The translations under genes were made by a program, and so were the position numbers. DNA of 64,000 nt from Nostoc sp. CENA543 (GTDB taxonomy: Bacteria; Cyanobacteriota; Cyanobacteriia; Cyanobacteriales; Nostocaceae), in the NCBI RefSeq assembly GCF_002896875.1, contig NZ_CP023278.1, positions 1,612,001 through 1,676,000 on the forward strand, written 5' to 3'. Under the pieces are notes generated by a model. The model was not told where the DNA came from, searched no databases, and saw nothing but the letters and a program-made list of their open reading frames with translations. Of this stretch, positions 61,785 to 64,000 are shown piece after piece (positions within the stretch are counted from its first letter, which is position 1; every line of letters begins with the position of its first letter).

Positions 61785-62741
61785 TTAATTTGAAATAGCT
61801 TTAACACCGCTAATCTTTAATACATCACTCATAGTTGCACAGTAATTAGGTAACTCAAAACTACCAGGATTAATTACGGTGTCATAGGTGAAATGGCGAT
61901 AGTTCATGCAGAATCTATCCCAAGCCGCCATTTGAATCCGAAAGACGGCGATAATTAAATTAGCTAAGGATAAAGATAGGGGAATGCGGAAGAAAATCTT
62001 TTTGCCAAAATAACTACAAAGTTCTTCTATGGCTTGGTCGGCGGTTAGCCTTTTTTGTCCTAAAACTAGCCTGCGTGGTTTATCGTTTTGGGGAGGATTG
62101 ACAATTAAATATTTAACTACAGTTGCAATATCTTGACCGTGGATAAAGTGAAAACTACCATCAGCTTTGAAGAAACGAATTAAATTAATATATTTGGTAA
62201 CTTCGGGAATTCCTGATGTTAAATGAGAATAGGGTTTTTTGGCATCACCACCTAAAACTAAAGTTGGGAAAACAGTAGTAATTTTCGGTGCAATCGCCAA
62301 CTGTGATATCTTTTGTAAACACTCATATTTAGACCGGATATAATCTGTACCAATTTCTCCAGCTTCTTTGAGTGGTTGATTATGAGAGTCTAAAACACTG
62401 GCTGTAGAAAAATAAATAACTTGTTGACAACGTTCAGGATTTAATAGACTGAGTAATTCTAAAGTTTTAGATACATTAATATCAAAAGTTTGTTCACCAC
62501 CCCAAGCCGTAGCTGTGAGAACAGCGACATCAATTGTAGGTAGTAAATCTGCTAATTGGCTAATATTTTGCATATCACCCTGCAAAACATGAATACCAGG
62601 GCGAACAGTGGTATCAACTTGTAATTTTTGGGGGTTTCTGACTAGTAAATATAATTCGTCTTCTGTTTGTTGAATTAATGTTTCACTTATATAGTGACCA
62701 ATACAGCCACTAGCACCAGTTATTAAAATTCTTTTATTCAT
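61785..62741 (-). CDS. NAD-dependent epimerase/dehydratase (extended SDR)
   Basis: A 318-residue Rossmann protein. MNKRILITGASGCIGHYISETL holds the GASGCIG cofactor motif (TGxxGxxG type). LTATAWGGE, YFSTASV...DYIRSKYECLQ gives the Ser-Tyr-x3-Lys catalytic triad (YIRSKYE as a shifted YxxxK). FHFIHGQDIATVVKYLI is the usual late block. The frame extends to 62801, but ATG at 62741 starts exactly at the nucleotide-binding strand. Substrate is unknown; sugar-nucleotide or cinnamoyl/flavonoid-type reductases share this shape. Possibly co-transcribed with hemE, upstream. Confidence 0.78.
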   Translation of the reverse strand: MNKRILITGASGCIGHYISETLIQQTEDELYLLVRNPQKLQVDTTVRPGIHVLQGDMQNISQLADLLPTIDVAVLTATAWGGEQTFDINVSKTLELLSLLNPERCQQVIYFSTASVLDSHNQPLKEAGEIGTDYIRSKYECLQKISQLAIAPKITTVFPTLVLGGDAKKPYSHLTSGIPEVTKYINLIRFFKADGSFHFIHGQDIATVVKYLIVNPPQNDKPRRLVLGQKRLTADQAIEELCSYFGKKIFFRIPLSLSLANLIIAVFRIQMAAWDRFCMNYRHFTYDTVINPGSFELPNYCATMSDVLKISGVKAISN

Positions 62742-62821
62742 AAGAGAGAGGCAGGATAATTTTAGATTGTAAATTGAACAATCTAAAAATCGCAAATCCA
62801 AAATTAAATTTTATCGATAGA

Positions 62822-62903
62822 GTCAATAGTCTCTAATCCAAAGTCAATAGTTCCCAGAACAAAAACTAATGACTATCGACTAATGACTATTGACTAATGA
62901 CTA
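62822..62903. repeat. AATGACT/GACTATT heptamer array ending on the hemE stop
   Basis: Units such as AATGACTATCGACTAATGACTATTGACTAATGAC (complement of TAGTCAT) run from about 62822 into the TAG stop of hemE at 62901-62903. Confidence 0.75.
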
Positions 62904-63953
62904 AACCAACGCATTGAGTTGCTTGGCGGTTTCAAAGAAGAAAGCCACGTTTTCTTCTGGGGTGTCTGGGTGTACACCGTGACCGAGGTTGAGGATGTGA
63001 CCCCAGTTACCGGCTTTGCGAACAGTGTCAATGATGCGATCGCGGATAAATTCTTTTGAGCCGTATAATACGCCAGGGTCAAGATTACCTTGCACTTTGA
63101 CGTGTTTTCCTAATCTGGCTCGCGCATCGGCCATGTCTACTGTCCAGTCTACGGTGACGATATCCGCACCAGATTGTGCCATCCGTTCTAATACGCCTGC
63201 GCTACCACTGACTAACAAAATCAATGGGGTGTCTGGGTGAGTTTCCTTAACTTGCTGGAATACCCGCTTTTGGTAAGGTAGAGCAAAAATATCATAGTCT
63301 TGGGGGCTGAGATATCCTGCCCAAGAATCGAACATTTGCACTACTTGCGCGCCGGAGTCGATTTGATAACGGACGTAATCTGCGATCGCATCTGCTAATT
63401 TAGTTAGGAGTTGATGCAGCAAATCTGGCTGGGTGAAAGCCATGTTCTTGATGACGGAGTAGGTTTTAGAACCTTTACCCTCTACTGCATAAGCCGCTAA
63501 AGTCCACGGCGCACCCACAAAGCCCAATACCGTCGATTTGTTGCCTACTTCTTGACGTAATGCCTGCAAAATAGTTTTGATAAAAGGTAGAGCCGTTTCT
63601 GGTTCTAGTGGGTGCAGCGCGTCAATTTGTGCTTGAGTGCGAATGGGCGCATGAATAATGGGGCCTTTACCTTCCGCAATGTCCATGTCAATCCCCAAAC
63701 CGGGTAAGGGAGTCACAATATCGGAAAATAAAATTACGCCGTCTGGTTGGAAAGCTCTCCAAGGTTGCAGGGAGACTTCAATCGCTACTTCAGGAATTTC
63801 GGAGCGTTCGCGAAATGAAGGATATTTCTCCCGTAAATCCCGATATGCTTTCATGTATCGTCCCGCTTGGCGCATCATCCACACAGGGGGACGATCTACA
63901 ATTTCACCACGAGCAGCCCGCAAAAGATGAGGAGTCGTTGAAGCAAAACCCAT
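62901..63953 (-). CDS. hemE: Uroporphyrinogen decarboxylase
   Basis: A 350-residue cytosolic enzyme that decarboxylates uroporphyrinogen III to coproporphyrinogen III, a shared step of heme and chlorophyll synthesis. The signature [23 protein letters not shown] (about residues 22-44) and [20 protein letters not shown] (about 143-162) are both intact, as are [16 protein letters not shown] and the late [14 protein letters not shown]. Length is standard. Start ATG at 63953. It is alone at the window edge; the TAG stop falls at the edge of a heptamer repeat array. Confidence 0.95.
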   Translation of the reverse strand: MGFASTTPHLLRAARGEIVDRPPVWMMRQAGRYMKAYRDLREKYPSFRERSEIPEVAIEVSLQPWRAFQPDGVILFSDIVTPLPGLGIDMDIAEGKGPIIHAPIRTQAQIDALHPLEPETALPFIKTILQALRQEVGNKSTVLGFVGAPWTLAAYAVEGKGSKTYSVIKNMAFTQPDLLHQLLTKLADAIADYVRYQIDSGAQVVQMFDSWAGYLSPQDYDIFALPYQKRVFQQVKETHPDTPLILLVSGSAGVLERMAQSGADIVTVDWTVDMADARARLGKHVKVQGNLDPGVLYGSKEFIRDRIIDTVRKAGNWGHILNLGHGVHPDTPEENVAFFFETAKQLNALV

Positions 63954-64000
63954 TTAACACTTCATCCTAAGTCACTTTTTTATGTCAATGTTTAGCTTAT

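Overview
The window looks like chromosome from a filamentous, heterocyst-type cyanobacterium of the Nostoc/Anabaena group. The signs are a plant-type [2Fe-2S] ferredoxin, a cyanobacterial biliverdin reductase, many HIP1-like GCGATCGC octamers inside genes, and dense short tandem repeats (TAGTCAT, CCCCAGT, TTCAAAA, GCGAATT and TCCCTTG types) between genes. No tRNA, rRNA, CRISPR array, prophage or intact IS was recognised. Species is inferred from gene content only.

Layout. (1) 0-9.7 kb is mostly housekeeping: the tail of a SpoIID/LytB-like gene, petF, bvdR-map (overlapping), a histidine phosphatase, glucokinase, a secreted protein, serC, a lipoprotein methyltransferase-like protein and an APC permease. 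(2) 10-21 kb: a candidate small RNA with a strong terminator, twin lipoproteins, a YbhN-type membrane protein, glutathione reductase, a divergent type II peroxiredoxin/PerR pair, a Uma2 protein, a dgcN-dgcA-like pair, a Nudix hydrolase and an unknown HTH protein. (3) 21.5-38 kb is an iron-siderophore island: exbD-exbB diverging from a TonB with a long C-terminal extension, two FecCD permeases and their ATPase, an AraC/PchR-type regulator, a TonB-dependent receptor with an AMIN domain, two FecB-type binding proteins, a DUF1636 ferredoxin-like protein, a half-size EamA protein and an ABC exporter. An Rpn/DUF2887 nuclease and two decayed pieces of a relative interrupt it. Similar paired direct repeats lie before the receptor and the exporter and could be regulator sites. 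(4) 38-45 kb: a PP2C phosphatase, nfeD-stomatin, and a sulfur/persulfide cassette (ArsR, ETHE1-like dioxygenase, rhodanese-DUF2892, TauE/SafE). (5) 45-56 kb is a signalling or conflict-like island of three AAA_35-type ATPase proteins. One is a 1926-residue Ser/Thr kinase-AAA-GAF protein that ends in an AAA_35 module instead of the usual histidine kinase. A divergent membrane protein of unknown type sits among them. (6) 56-61 kb: an unknown protein, an amidohydrolase and a fused ocin-ThiF-like/YcaO cyclodehydratase, with no visible precursor peptide. (7) The right end has an orphan Phd antitoxin, an SDR-type epimerase and hemE.

Repeats are a major theme. Heptamer arrays begin at stop codons of several genes, and some supply the stop. 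A 28/29-bp tandem repeat encodes the last residues of the TauE protein, and an intergenic-type G-rich repeat lies in frame inside the YcaO gene. Several MITE-like inverted-repeat elements are present, including one nested arrangement at 58.4-58.6 kb whose right half matches, inverted, a copy at 38.0-38.1 kb.

Longer gaps in which no gene was seen are described as separate entries.
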